Source: Diadema setosum
Lineage: Eukaryota; Echinodermata; Echinoidea; Diadematoida; Diadematidae
Direction of reading: 5' to 3'
Assembly: GCA_033980235.1 (NCBI GenBank)
Contig: CM067067.1
Coordinates: 5,646,289 to 5,710,288 of the forward strand
DNA: 64,000 bases
Every line of letters begins with the position of its first letter. The stretch's first letter is position 1. Positions 24,301 through 35,846 of the stretch are shown here, piece by piece. The notes beneath the pieces are model-generated. The model was not told the origin of the DNA. It searched no databases and worked only from the letters and a program-made list of their open reading frames with translations. A program made the position numbers and the translations under genes.

Positions 24301-27300
24301 CAGAACAAATTGGCTTTGAGACATTGAGAGTGATGTTCTGCTGTCTGTTTTTTTTAATGGGCTGGTCTTTCTACCTCAGCCAACTGTAACCACCTAGTGC
24401 TATGAAATGTTCTTCAGAAACTCTACTTACCATTCAGGTTTGTGAAATGGATCTCGCGTAAAGCCATAAACTCGTCTTCTGGTTCAATGTCAGATGCTCC
24501 AAATACATCTCCCTCCGGCCACACCTCCCTATTGACAATAAAAGTATATAGATTTGAATCCAACTGATGCTTGGAGAGAAATTGAGGTTGATTGTTCTTC
24601 TGCACACACATAATCTCATTCAGAGATTACTCTCAAATTTCTGGCATAGCTTACATGCTTTTGAGTTCCCAAAAAATATTTTAATAGAAAATGCACATAA
24701 CCCATGAAAGACATACTTGTTTAAAAATTATAAGATATCATGTGACATTTCACTTAAATTGATTGCTGTATGGTTACTAAAATGTGATAGCTTGCAGGCT
24801 GGTAGTTAATTCTTGGACCATTTTAAAAGTCGTTATGAGTTTATGCTCAAGTGAGACAGGGGACAACTGCAAACTCATCCCATTGAGGACGAGTCCCGAG
24901 TATACACGGGCAAGTGTCTATGGGAAATGCGTGTTGTAGCAAAATCAAACCGTCCTCAATGGGTTAAAAAGGGTCTAAATGCATGCACCTGAGCAGACAT
25001 TATGTTAGCCTCTCTTCTGTTAGTCCAAGCAGTACCAAAGGGCTCATCGCCAATCAGAACCACACCTCACTGGTGCCTACCTGGAGGCCCTAAAGAGGGC
25101 CAGGGCTTCCCCAGCTCTGCCAGCCCTCAGACTCTGCTGGATCTTCACCATGGCCTCTGTCCTGCATTGCACAAAAACATTGGAGTGAGAAGATGGATGG
25201 GTATGATTCTTTTTAGTTTTGATATAAACAATTGCAGAGACTCCAACTCTCCCGTTTTCGACGGGAGATCTCCCGTCGAAAACCCATTTTTGCAAAATCT
25301 CCCGTTCTCCCGCTTGAGATTTAATTTCTCCCGCCCTGGCTCTGTGTCGTCTCCCGTTGGAAAGGATTTCTTACTTATTGCATGTACTATTGTATGTTGA
25401 AAAAATAAGCCTTAGATAGCACCAGAGAGCATCTAGAACCCTAGAAACTTCGCGCTTCGCACACATCAATTTGGAGTCTCCCGTTTGCTAGGGGTTTCAG
25501 GCGGGAGAATCTCCAGATCAGAAGGTGCTTTAGGTTGGAGTCTCTGCAATTGGCTAAGCCCGCCGAACACTGTACGACTCACGACTATACAACCGACAAA
25601 CTTTGGATCTGAAATAAACAAGCGTGTTTATTCTGAACCCATTGTGATTTATTTCGGATCCAAAGTCTGTCAGTCATATAGTGTGCGGCAGCTTTAAACG
25701 TACCAGTTTGCATCCCTAGTTCATATTTTGATGATGTCGCAGCATTATCTATATGTGAGTATTGCTATTTATCAAAGATGAATGTCAATTATACTACACA
25801 GCCAAGTTAAAAACAATTAATGAGACACACACACAAATTAGTGATCACAATGGTAATCATCAGTCTCGTGTCAATCTATTGCTGTTTTAAATGAATGAAA
25901 AGGTCTCTAGACAATGTAGATAGTATCAAAGACAGCCTCTTCATGTGTAAGCACTATTCTCCTTACGAGTCCTTCAGTCATTATTATCTTATCATTGCAA
26001 GGTTTCCATTTTGACACATGGTAATGAGGGACATCATAGGTTAAAAGATATTGTCCAATGACACAAGCACTTGGCAGGATTCAGACCCAAAATCTCCTGC
26101 CCTCCCAGAGTATCCAGAACCTTGTCCACCTTACCAGAATCTCTTATGACCAGACATACACAAGCATGTATTTCCCTCGGAACAAAATTAACATTCAGTC
26201 ATCCATAATCCAGCAAATACCACTTTGCCAATCAGGTAGGAGCAGACTCCTACCTCTGCTCTTCCATCGGCACCTCCGATGCAGCATCGAACGGAGAGAC
26301 ATTTTCTGGAATGTCCTCCCTCTCTTGTAACATGGCGGACAGTTCACTGGCCAGGGTGTCATTCCAGACGTCATTAAGCTGGTCCTCTTGCTCCTGGGCA
26401 TTCTGGGATTGGCCAGCTTCCTGTTGGGGCTGACGACCTGTTCCCAAGTCACACAAAGTAAATTTCATTGAAGTGTAGTGCAAATATTGATCATCTCTTG
26501 ATTGGGAGCTGATGAACTGGCAAAGTTGTATAGACAACATATCACACTTCTTATCAAAGTGCTTTTTAACTACTTTGTGGTGCTAAGATAAAACAGAGGA
26601 CTGTTTATCAAATTTTAATGTAATAGTTCTATCTGATAATCTGAGCATGATCCTAAACCAAAACTTTGTCTGTGAGAAATATACTAATACTTAAATTAGT
26701 CATTCAAAACTCATCTGCATCCATTGTACTTCATACATCACATAAATATACCTACATAAACATGTACAGAAATGTGTGCATATAAATATCATTATCTCTG
26801 TACCTTGATTTCATTTTCATTTGTTACTTACGCTTTCTTCGTTTTGCCTTTTTCTTGGTCTTTTTCTGTAAAGAAAAGACAGATCAGAAATATGTTATAT
26901 ACAGCATAGCAAAGAAGACTTCCAGCAAATGTTCATCTCTTTGAAACTGTACTTTTTTTTTTGTCATCAGATTCAGAGCTAGAAGAAACCAAAGACAATC
27001 TGAAAGAAACTGGTCCAAAGTGGACCTATAGACAGTTATTCTCAATATCTTTATGCTTTACTCTATTCAATTTCTTGGAAGAGGATAGATTAACTGGATG
27101 AATGCTTAAACATCATCCATTAATAAATCAAGAGAGGCTAAGAGCTAACTAATGTAACAAGTCATAAACCAAGCAAGCCCACACATCAGATCAACACTAT
27201 TTCCTACACTTCACAAACAATGCCCGGAGATATGAAAAACATTCTGTAATGTCAACTTTCTTTTTTATGACATCTCAGATAATGCAGAGTCCTGAATCTC

Positions 27301-30300
27301 TGAAGCTATGAGGGATTTTATGGCCCTCATATGCACTGTCCACTACATGGGCATATGTGTTGGAAATTCACGTCTACTATAAATGCCCATGGGCTTTTTA
27401 ATAGTGCATCTATAAATTAAAGGTATGAAATAACAGAAAAGTGTTATGTCACTCTCACCTGAACCATGAGAGTTTTCTTTTTCTTGCTATACTTCTCCAG
27501 CATCTTGATGAAAATGTGGGTTGTCTCGACCAAATCCTTGAGATAGGTCCTTTCATGAGAAATAAACAGGCATTTGCAATGATCATATAATCTACGAGAA
27601 CAGCTAGGTCACTGTGGTGGGAAGAAAGGGCTACATTGCCTTGCACAGTTACATGATTGAATGAAAATTCTGACTCAAGTGTCATAGTGGGCATGTCATG
27701 CTTAGATTTGCACCCATATCGCTATACTATACATTGCAATTTTTTTTCCAGCACTCTTATCCAAGAATCAAATAGTGTAAGGCCGGGTAACAGGTGGCCT
27801 TGTCAGCTAAAAGATAGCATGCAGTTTTTAAACATTCAACAACAGTCTACAGATACAAAGATATTTCAAAACTAACAAAATTGATCAGAACTGATGTATA
27901 CATATTAGAATGTGAAAAGAACCTCCCGCCCAATAAAAATAAATAAATAAAATAATCAAAGTATTTCAGCAACATACAAAAGCATTTGTCGGTAACAAAT
28001 ACATTTCTGTTTGTGTGTGTGTGCATGTTTTTAGGGTAACTGTGAAGCTCATTATCCATCATTAATTCCCCCTTCCCATCATTATTAGATTGACCAGTGG
28101 CTGAAGCCACTAGAGGTTGTCAAAAATTTCAAGGGAATATGGAGCTAACAATTCAAACAAATCTTACCTCGTGTTCCTGACTTCGTCAAACTTTTTGAGA
28201 AGAGTGATGAAGATCTCCCGGTACTCTACAACATAGAAGAGATTATTCTGGATCACGTCAGCAGACTCCCGCAGCTCTGGGGTGCTGCTGGGTCCCGCCA
28301 TCTCGTTCAGCGATGCAAGCAGCTCTCGGTATGCCTTCAGGCCCAGGTGCATTCTGAGATACAAACAAACGCATGAACCACATTGTCATGTGACTATGTG
28401 GCTGAAACACTGGCAAGTCTCTTCATTCTTGATCAAAAGCATCAATGTTGTAAATCACTTGATTGATAGATTCAGAATGTTTTCTCAGATATTTATAAAC
28501 AAATCCTTTCAAGTATTTTACATTGATTTATCCAAATCACCGACATGAAGTTCTATAAATTTGACACGTGCTATGATTAGAAGAGATGAACGAGTATGTC
28601 AGAGGGACAAGCAAGTTTAAACACTTTTTTTCAAAAGGTTGTTGTATATTAAGAAAACACTGAGGAAAACATTGAATGTATATCTGATCAAACCCAACAT
28701 ATGGTAGTCACTTGCTTTTGTTGGTTGACTCTCACTTTCATTTTGTTGCCTCTTCTTGGAACACCAGGTTAGGGCTCACTGCTTGTTCAGCTCCCCCCCC
28801 CCCCACCCCTTCACTCATGCTGTTGCTATTTCATTATTTTCCTATTCTTTATCGATCTTTTGTTCCTTATCTTGCTTGATGTTGCCTCCTTATTCATCCT
28901 CATCCTTCACAGGTTGCCCCTATGATCCTTGGGATCATCACTGACTCACCTCTGCCTTTTGTCTGTCCACCCTCCTGCTTTAATCCCCCTTTCTTACTTG
29001 TTGGGCTCCTTGTCCGTGACTTCCAACCCATCCCTTTTGTTTCCTTTGTTCTGTGTCCCTATCCCTTCCCTGACTGTGCTTGTTGTGTGTAGTCCTTTTA
29101 TGTGATTGCTTTCCCTGCCTGTTTGTCATCTTTGATGCCTTTGACAAAGATTCTGCTAGGATCGAAAGCTCAGGCCCCTTTTGGCTCCAAACCTAACACA
29201 AGTAACAATGCTATAGATAATATATTGGCATGCAATACAATTACAGTCACTATGTTCTGTGTGTACTTTTTTTTTATCTTGAATGTTTGAATATGTGCTT
29301 GCTCAGATTATTTCAAACAAACTGGACAGCTGAAAACTGACCTCTTGGACCAAGCAGTGGTCTCTTTCTTGTCCGTTGTCATCATGTCCAGATATTTGGT
29401 GATTTGAGTGTCCACATAGTGAAACGTCTGCACGGAGAATGTCTCGCTATAGTTTGTAAAGCAGAGGGAAAAAGGAACAGTCAACACGTTTACATTATGT
29501 TTCACATTTTCAGATCAGGATTTGCTCTCAGAACTCGTGAAAAAGGGGCTAAAGAGAAAATAAAAACTTATTCAATCAGATTTCTACGGACCTTCAATTA
29601 GACAAGCCAACTTTTGTTTTTTTCTCACACAAATATAACATTGCAATGACAGGAAGGAAAGGATTACCATTGAATTGAATTAATTTCTCATTTTTCCTTT
29701 ATGATCTCCACTGTAATGCATCAATGTCACCAAACATTTCACATCTAAACAGTTCACCATCTAAGTTGCAGTCATCAGTAAAGATGGACTTAGCATCAAC
29801 AGAACATCCTTTGAAAGATCTTTCGCTTCTTGCATCATACCTGATAACATCGATCCTGAATTTGTGATGGCGGTTGAACTGCATGAAGAAGTGCATGGCC
29901 CAGAGGTAGTAAGATTCGTCATTTTCTTGCGCTCTGTGGTGCAGAATGTGGTCCTGAGAGAAGGCAGATATTAGGCAGTACTGTTACTATCCACTGTGAG
30001 CATTTAGGACATATGAATTCTTGAGAGTGACGTCATATAATACAAACTATCTCCTCGCTTGGGCCGGTCAATATAATCAATGTATAATATAAATGTCATA
30101 TCACGTATAATCATCATATCTGTTATATTTAAGTATTGAATACATCAGAATTAAAAGTCAGTAACAAGCTTTTCACTCTTCTGTTATAAATCTAGTGTCA
30201 CAGCATCAAAATTTACTTTGTTTCAAAATTTCATTCACTTTCTCATCTCTTACATCATTGTTACCTAGATCAGTTTTATGACATTTTACAGTCTTGCAAA

Positions 30301-33300
30301 ATTCATTTCTATCTTTAGTACAATTTCAGTGTATCATTTCTTCATTTCAAACAATGTGCTATCAATCAAATAAAGATTATAATCAAATATAGTAATTTAT
30401 CCATCTGTACTTGGTCTGTGGTTAGTACTATTTCCTCAGCTGACTGAAATTTCAGGAGATACCAACCTTCACAGCATTCATCAGAGGATTGTAGCAGTTG
30501 TCCAGGAGCAGGATGCAGAAGTCTTTGAGAAACAATCGGATGCTGAGCGTTGATCGACGACTGATGTCCTTGTCCACCATCGGGAGCCGGTTCTTGGGCT
30601 TCTTGGTGGTGCCCTTCTCACTCTCAAAGGTCATGGTCTTGGCATTTTGGAGTGACCGGTGGTAGATGAGATCCCTGTCACTGATAGACTTGAAGTCCTT
30701 CATGTAGAATGACCCTCCAAAGCGGGAGTGCCTTTGGGATGAAGATTGTTGTGATGAGTGAGCTCAGCACAATGCAAAGTTGAGTTTGCCAAGTGATGTT
30801 ATTGTAAAAATAAAAGAGCATCTTTAGTCACCATGGCAATGATTAAAGTGAAAACTAAGTTCTGGTAAGGGCTTGAGAACCCGTCTGGCACCATTTCATA
30901 TTTGCTTGCAATATATCGAAAGAGTCTACAAAGAAACTTACCTGGCTGACGCGGTTTGCCGGAATGATGAGTCGTTTTGGAGTATTTTGAGAAAAATAAT
31001 AAAAGTCGGTAAACCGACTTTTATTCCAGAAGGCTCCAGACTAACTCGGTCTCGGGGAAAACTCGACCCTATTTCAGACAATTTACACACAGTTCGTGAT
31101 CGCCATGTTCATCAGTACTCTATAATACTACGGGGCACCGGCCAAACGAGGCCTTACTGAGCAGACAGGAAAGTGCCTGCTAATCCTGTACAAAACAAAT
31201 GGACAGCGCGCGGTCCTCAAGCCTACTAGCAAAGACGCTTTATAATACGCACATCACCTCAGTTGCTGAGACGCGCGGTCTTTGAAGTTTTTGTTGTTGT
31301 TTTGATTGTTTTTAGAGGTGCTTGAGAGGCGCACACTAATTTTGCATGCGCGCCAAAGAGGTTTTTGATGCGCGTGTTGTAACAACTCGGACCATTACTG
31401 CGAGTAGCCAGAACGCTACAATGTAGTTTATACAGGCCGCTCCGGTATGCATAGTACTGTACAATCCAGAGGGAAAACCAGTAGCAGTACAACTCATCCC
31501 GCCGTCAAGCAAAGCGAGGCCGAGTTATCCCCGAGTCCGAGTCTAGCCTGACCCCGTTCGAGTAAGTTCCGAGACTGAATGTTTTTGGTTAACATATCCC
31601 ATTTTCGTCCTTACCCATCGAATATCTTGTTATTACAGCGTTATTCCGCACATTTCCTAGGCATACGTTCACATTTTGGAGCAAAATTTGACAACTTTTG
31701 CAGGCATACCAGAACTTTGTTTGGGCTTTAAAACCTGCCAACAATGGATAAGCCTTTTTCATAGCTTCCTTCCACGCTGGATGCACACCATATGCTTACT
31801 ATAACCAGTTGGTTTCTGAGATTCTAGCTGCTACTTCATCAAACATTTTCATTTTGATGATAAAATATTGCTCTGTAACTTTGGAGAGACATATTGGATG
31901 AAAGAGCAGAAGCTCACTTTGATCTTTAAAAGAAAGACCAATAGCACCTGTGCTTGTGCTCCTACACAATTAAAGTAAAAAATCAGACAAACACTGGTAT
32001 AAGACTTCCTTGCTGATATCCTCTCCGTGTTATTATTCTCGCTGTTATCAGTTTTACTATTCTAAATTATCATTATCAGGATACATCATCACCATTATGT
32101 TCTGGCATCCCATGCACCATACCTGCCGCTTGCTTTCATTATTCTGGCCCTCTTCTCAGCCATCTCTCTCTGCCTCAGCTGCTCCAGCTCTCTCGCCTCC
32201 CGTTGCCTCTCACTGGCCTGCTGGCTGGTCCCCGCCATGGCCAGGGACTCTGGTGTCTACATCAGATGGGAAAGCAAGGACCACACTAAACTAGTTGCAT
32301 TGACTGGCCAAAACTTTGAATAAATTGACATCACTAAAATTATTTGTATCATTATCACAAGCACACACACACATGAACATACAAATTTAGCAGTGGAACA
32401 GGCAAAATTTATCTGTGGAGACGATATGCAAATAAAGGAGTCTTGTCATTCTTATTTGCCATTATTTTAAGGTAGCAGGGAACTTTACTTTTAAATTTGG
32501 GTCTAAAGATATTACAGATAAACGAGAAAAAACAAACAAACAAACAAACAAAAACAAAAACAAAAACTGGCTGATTGTATGTGTCATCTGAATAATACAT
32601 AACTGCTGGACTACAGGAGAATTGAAATAAATCATATTGATTAAAATTGTTGCTGTGCTGGAAATTTCAAGACTGGATGATAATCTAGCAACACTTAACC
32701 AGTGACATTGATAGATTAGACCTCAGATCTTATTGCTGCAGGATGCAGGATCCAAAAGGTAGAGCACAATTCTTAATTGAGTACATACATCCCGATTCTC
32801 AAAATACTTTATATGGAGTATGTTGTAATTATGGCTGATCAGTCACCTGTTCCCGCAGCATGTGAGAGATGATCTCGATGGCATGCATGCACCACTGCTG
32901 CTCGCCCTCGGCGCTGGCGATGTAGAGGATGAGCTTGTCCATGCCGCTGACGTTGAGAGACCACAGCACCTGGTCATGAATGCTGGCATCATCATCCGTC
33001 CTCTGTCATGGTACAGATAGAGAAGAGGATGGCACAGGGATTTTTTTTTTTTTTTTTTTTTTTTGGGGGGGGGGAATGTGCAGATAACAAACGCGGAGGG
33101 GACAGACAGGCAAACAAGAGTGAAAGTTAGCCATGTAGAACAGAGAGGTTGTCTTTAGAAATGTACTATTTAAACTTACTTTCATATTCACAAATCTTAA
33201 GACATATACTGCAAATTTCAATTATGTTTTATAAATTTTTGTAAATTACATGAAGAATATTACAGTATGTTTACCAGTGATGATTAGCCAATGACATGAT

Positions 33301-35657
33301 TATATTTCAGGCAAAATTCTTAATGATTTCCTTACTTACATATCTGCAAATCATAAAAAAAAAAAAACATACTACAAATTTTAACCATGTGTTTTAAATT
33401 GCATGATTGAAGAAAATCACTGTAGCTTAACCAGTGATGATTAGCCAATGACATAATTATATTTCAGACAGATTTAAGATTTAATCATGAGCAAATTGCT
33501 GTCCAAGTCAGGTGTGATATACATGATGTAATGACTATTTTGTTGTGGCTTTTACAAAGTTTTAACCAACAGTCTGGGAAGAAAGACTTACTTTCTCAGC
33601 ATTTGGGTCAGCTGGGATGTGCAAGATGTTTCGAACAAGAAGCAGAATTCTCTCCATCAACAAGGTGTGGTCTTCTCGACGACTCTCCCACTCCTAGGGA
33701 AAGTGAAACAGTGAGAAAGGTGCCACTTTGATGTCTTAAAACTAGTAGAATGCAGTAAAATCACATTCTCATTACATTAACTGCTTTATGAGGGGCATTA
33801 AATTAGGACAAGGAAAGAAGGAAAGAAATGCACACACCTCCAACAATAATTAGATATGACTCGTCATTCACTTGTAACAGTTGATGGTGATGATAATGTT
33901 GACGATGATGATGATGATAATGATCACACTTCAAAAAAAGTCACACTTTCACTACTTATGATATCATTGTAACTATCCAGACTACCCACCATAGTGCATA
34001 CTTTGCTACTACTTATATCTTGACCATGTTCCATTCCAAGCTTAGATTTTTATTCAAAGAAGGAGAGGATGGAGAAGAAGCCTTTAATTATTACCATATC
34101 AAGCAGTCTCTTAAGCTTCTTTGCCAGGACTGTCATGAACTCCTCACAGGCAAATGCCTGCTTGTAGGCTTGGAGATGGGACAGCACCTCCAAGAAGTAG
34201 TTCTGGAACGTCTTGTCATTGGGAACATTTTGAAAGCACAACTCGGCCGGCTGTGTCAGGTTGACTAGAAGCCTAAGAGAGTAAGAACAAGAGCAGGAAT
34301 CATTGTCAATTTGTTGTATTTGATGCATAAGCCATAAGTAAGGTACATAGTTCATAAATTTATCACAAGTAGTTCAAACAAGTATCAAAGTCAGAGCATT
34401 ATTGGAAGTCAATGTTCTATTCTTCACAATTATTTTACTTGAACCAAAACAGCTCAAGCTAGTAACAAACCTCTAAAAGGATAATAGAGATTCAAGCAAG
34501 TACCGGGAACCCCATATCTGTACAAACAATTCATCTAGTTAGCAAATTAATCATTTGTAAATGTTTATGATTTTATATGATAATGAAATAACAAAACATA
34601 TAGTTATAAAAAAAAATAAATAATCCATGAGAAGGCACCTGCATTTATTGATTCCTCTGATACACAATTTACAACAAAAGGTTGTACCGCTTGTCAAGCA
34701 TAAATCAATCAACCCTGTGGCCTTGATAATGGTAACTATAAATGATTCTTCAGTCGTTCATACAGTAATGTCTCCCTTATTAATTGTTACTTCAGAGGAT
34801 GTTTCATCGAGATGGTAATACAAGCAGCTGTTTTTATATACACTCAAAATTTCATTTCAAGCTTTAAAACCTGGAATATACCGATGAGAACAGATTACCA
34901 TAACTCCAAAACCAAAAACCCACATTACCTGATGGATGTTTCAAAGAGTTCCCCCTCCTTGTGGTACTGCTTGGTGAGTGGAATGAGGTCATTTTGCAGA
35001 ATCTGGGCGTGGCCCAGCTGTCGGCGAATAGCACATGTTTCGTCCTCCCGTCGCAGGAAACGAATCAGGTCCTTGATTGTTTCTGCGACAGAGTGAATAT
35101 TGCATAGATGTTAAAAATAGTGATAATACAGGCAGCATGCTCAGCTACAAAGGCATTCACTATCATTCACTCACTACACATTAAGTATTGTGGAGCTTTG
35201 AACAAGGGACAAACAATATACCAAGTACTGTACACACGGTTTTTAGACAATAATGAGAAAAGAATGTCACCACATTGGTTGTTTTGAAGTTCACTCAAAG
35301 GGGAGCCACTCCTTTAAGTCTTTTCATTCAAATTCGGCACATTAAACCTCAAAGTGTCTACACCTTAAGACACCCAAAGACAAATTTCACTTTCCTCAAA
35401 TCTTCATTTGAATCCTTGGACCACTACATACTGAACATCCTACAGACTAAGCCATTAGTGAGTGCGTGGGCTTGTGTCACATGCAGATGCAGATTTCAGA
35501 CAAAAAGTAGTTGCTATGGTTGAAAAGATAAAATCAAGTAGTCACCCAAGCAATCCGGTTCCTTCTGGTAGGTATTCCCTTCCAAGTAGCCCAGGGCATT
35601 GCATGTTGCAAGCAGCTCACAGTTCATGTTAATGGGGTTAAGAACATCAACAGCCAT
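8320..35657 (-). CDS. TIMELESS: TIMELESS, replication-fork protection complex subunit
   Basis: In animals TIMELESS pairs with TIPIN in the nucleus, travels with the replisome, stabilises stalled forks, supports checkpoint signalling and binds PARP1. Thirty-one coding exons with consistent phases sum to 4800 bases, i.e. 1599 residues plus TAG. The start at 35655-35657 was chosen because MNCELLATC, near-identical to the human N-terminus, follows 10 residues later. The N-terminal Timeless domain spans about residues 12-530. A lysine-rich stretch at 533-543 looks like a nuclear signal. A block rich in conserved motifs follows: [10 protein letters not shown] near 590-600 and [10 protein letters not shown] near 633. 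The C-terminal Timeless domain runs from about 710 to 1110. YWRIP near 1120 matches the PARP1-binding region of the human protein. The tail (about 1200-1599) is acidic and Ser/Asp-rich and makes it about 390 residues longer than human TIMELESS. This is the mammalian TIMELESS/Timeout type, not the insect clock paralogue. Confidence 0.95.
9043..9911 (-). other. TIMELESS: TIMELESS exon 30: long acidic low-complexity tail
   Basis: This 869-base exon encodes about 290 residues (1260-1549) dominated by Asp, Glu and Ser, with recurring SDD-type motifs and the repeated word [20 protein letters not shown]-rich tract (CCTCCT on the plus strand, about 9231-9258) encodes a run of nine Glu. Such Ser-Asp/Glu stretches are typical casein-kinase-2 substrates, which is inference here. 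It accounts for most of the extra length over the human protein. Confidence 0.85.
10441..10680. repeat. (TATC)n microsatellite
   Basis: A pure TATC run at about 10459-10521 continues into degenerate TATC/TACC units. It lies in the intron between TIMELESS exons 30 and 29, ending about 40 bases from exon 29. Confidence 0.95.
14334..15797 (+). mobile_element. Repeat element with AGGTCA arrays, copy A
   Basis: The element runs from a GCCTCCGCC..GGCGGAGGC-type end (a hairpin at 14341-14371 and a GTCCGTCC microsatellite at about 14387-14425) to ATGGCGGAGGCAT near 15751-15765 and CGACATTTCTAG. Its body holds a tandem unit of 152 bases, with its landmark at 14602, 14753 and 14905, then more degenerate units. 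Each unit carries a cluster of GGTCA-type half-sites. An opposite-facing relative sits at 35847-37118. This copy is in the TIMELESS intron between exons 26 and 25. No transposase gene is visible. Confidence 0.75.
16727..17167. mobile_element. Pogo/Tigger-like MITE, TA-flanked
   Basis: The ends are inverted repeats: CAGTTGAACCTCTCGTATCC on the left, and CAGTTGAACCTCTATTATCC on the complementary strand at the right. Both ends are flanked by TA, the target of Tc1/mariner and pogo elements. It is 441 bases long, carries no transposase frame and lies in TIMELESS intron 24. Confidence 0.8.
17175..17360. mobile_element. Short TA-flanked MITE of the TTATAACGA type
   Basis: Its ends CAGTGCACTCCCATTATAAC (left) and CAGTGGACTCCTGTTGTAAT (right, complementary strand) are imperfect inverted repeats flanked by TA. 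It starts 8 bases after the previous MITE. A relative lies at 50161-50365. Confidence 0.75.
18363..18394. repeat. (AAAAC)n microsatellite
   Basis: About six AAAAC units lie next to TIMELESS exon 23. Confidence 0.85.
19415..19747. mobile_element. Fold-back MITE built from ATTTCGT/ACGAAAT palindromes
   Basis: The two halves are inverted copies for more than 100 bases: the left half has ACCATGG blocks and TTTCGTTACGAAAT, and the right half has the complement of the same series. The centre is an array of ATTTCG and CGAAAT steps. The outer ends begin CATGG on both strands. It lies in the TIMELESS intron between exons 22 and 21. Confidence 0.75.
19551..20221. repeat. Tandem duplication, two units 338 bases apart
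   Basis: Bases 19551-19883 recur at 19889-20221; I see no difference between them by eye, and a 73-residue frame translates identically in both. Each unit contains the right half of the fold-back MITE plus about 136 bases of its flank. The copy therefore arose after the MITE was in place, by unequal exchange or replication slippage. Confidence 0.9.
20457..20605. mobile_element. MITE with CAGTGGCGGATCCAG ends
   Basis: The terminal inverted repeats CAGTGGCGGATCCAG and CAGGGGCGGATCCAG differ at one base. CATCC flanks both sides (20452-20456 and 20606-20610), a likely 5-base target duplication. It is 149 bases long with no coding capacity, inside a TIMELESS intron. Confidence 0.8.
22121..22605. 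mobile_element. TAA-flanked MITE, PIF/Harbinger-like
   Basis: Perfect 15-base inverted ends TACCCCCATTCCACA are flanked by TAA on both sides (22118-22120 and 22606-22608). A 3-base TWA duplication is typical of PIF/Harbinger elements. Another MITE is inserted inside it at 22246-22411. It lies between TIMELESS exons 19 and 18. Confidence 0.8.
22246..22411. mobile_element. TA-flanked MITE with CTGTAAAAGTGG ends, nested
   Basis: The element starts CTGTAAAAGTGGA and ends with a near-complement (CCACTTTTACAG), and TA lies on each side. Its arms are rich in TTTCGCG. It interrupts the TAA-flanked element and so is younger. Confidence 0.8.
22814..22972. mobile_element. MITE with GGGCCCATTTCATGAAA-type ends, copy 1
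   Basis: Inverted ends (AGAGCCCCATTTCAT and, on the other strand, GGGCCCATTTCATGAAA) enclose a CCAATCAGGAAGC core. A second copy lies at 51917-52078. This copy ends only 25 bases from the donor side of TIMELESS exon 18. Confidence 0.65.
24877..24967. mobile_element. Small fold-back element, CCCATTGAGGACG ends
   Basis: CCCATTGAGGACG near the left end is matched by CGTCCTCAATGGG at the right, about 90 bases in all. It lies between TIMELESS exons 15 and 14. Confidence 0.55.
25229..25552. mobile_element. MITE with 19-base inverted ends, CTCCCG-rich
   Basis: CAATTGCAGAGACTCCAAC at the left is matched by its complement at the right end. The interior has repeated CTCCCGT motifs and a hairpin near 25254-25281. 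It lies in the intron 5' to TIMELESS exon 14, ending the intron side near 25229. Confidence 0.8.
31028..31556. mobile_element. Possible GC-rich inverted-repeat element
   Basis: A block with CTCGGTCTCGGGG near 31042 is partly complementary to CCCCGAGTCCGAG near 31530. The sequence between them is GC-rich compared with the surrounding intron (between TIMELESS exons 7 and 6). Ends and target duplication are not clear. Confidence 0.35.
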
Positions 35658-35688
35658 TGTGCTGGAATTTTCACCAACCAGCCATTCA
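35546..35688 (-). promoter_or_regulatory. TIMELESS: First coding exon of TIMELESS with an upstream mini-ORF
   Basis: A strong acceptor (pyrimidine-rich CTGCCTTCTTCCACAG) ends at 35689, so an upstream non-coding exon must exist. The 31 bases of 5' UTR in this exon contain an out-of-frame ATG at 35683-35685 that opens ATG GCT GGT TGG TGA, stopping 13 bases before the main start. This could lower translation of the main frame. Confidence 0.6.
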
Positions 35689-35846
35689 CTGTGGAAGAAG
35701 GCAGGGTCAGTAAACATGCATAAATGGTGTATATACAGTTGTATATTAGTCTTTGACATATTATGTGTGATACACTACCCTGGAAAGTAAATGTTTTATG
35801 TGTCATGTCACATGAAAACTATACACTTAAAAAAAGCAAGTACAAA

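Larger units (their letters stand above)
24431..35657 (-). other. TIMELESS: TIMELESS exon map, coding exons 1-15
   Basis: Coding exons read on the minus strand: 1, 35657-35546; 2, 35082-34929; 3, 34272-34095; 4, 33693-33592; 5, 33002-32847; 6, 32256-32123; 7, 30731-30467; 8, 29953-29841; 9, 29446-29342; 10, 28353-28168; 11, 27549-27459; 12, 26865-26832; 13, 26437-26254; 14, 25161-25081; 15, 24528-24431. Every intron has GT and AG ends and every junction restores the reading frame. Exon 12 is only 34 bases and encodes almost nothing but Lys and Arg. Translations align along their length with human TIMELESS, for example HDQVLW in exon 5, RHSRFGGSF at the start of exon 7 and [10 protein letters not shown] in exon 9. 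Confidence 0.9.
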
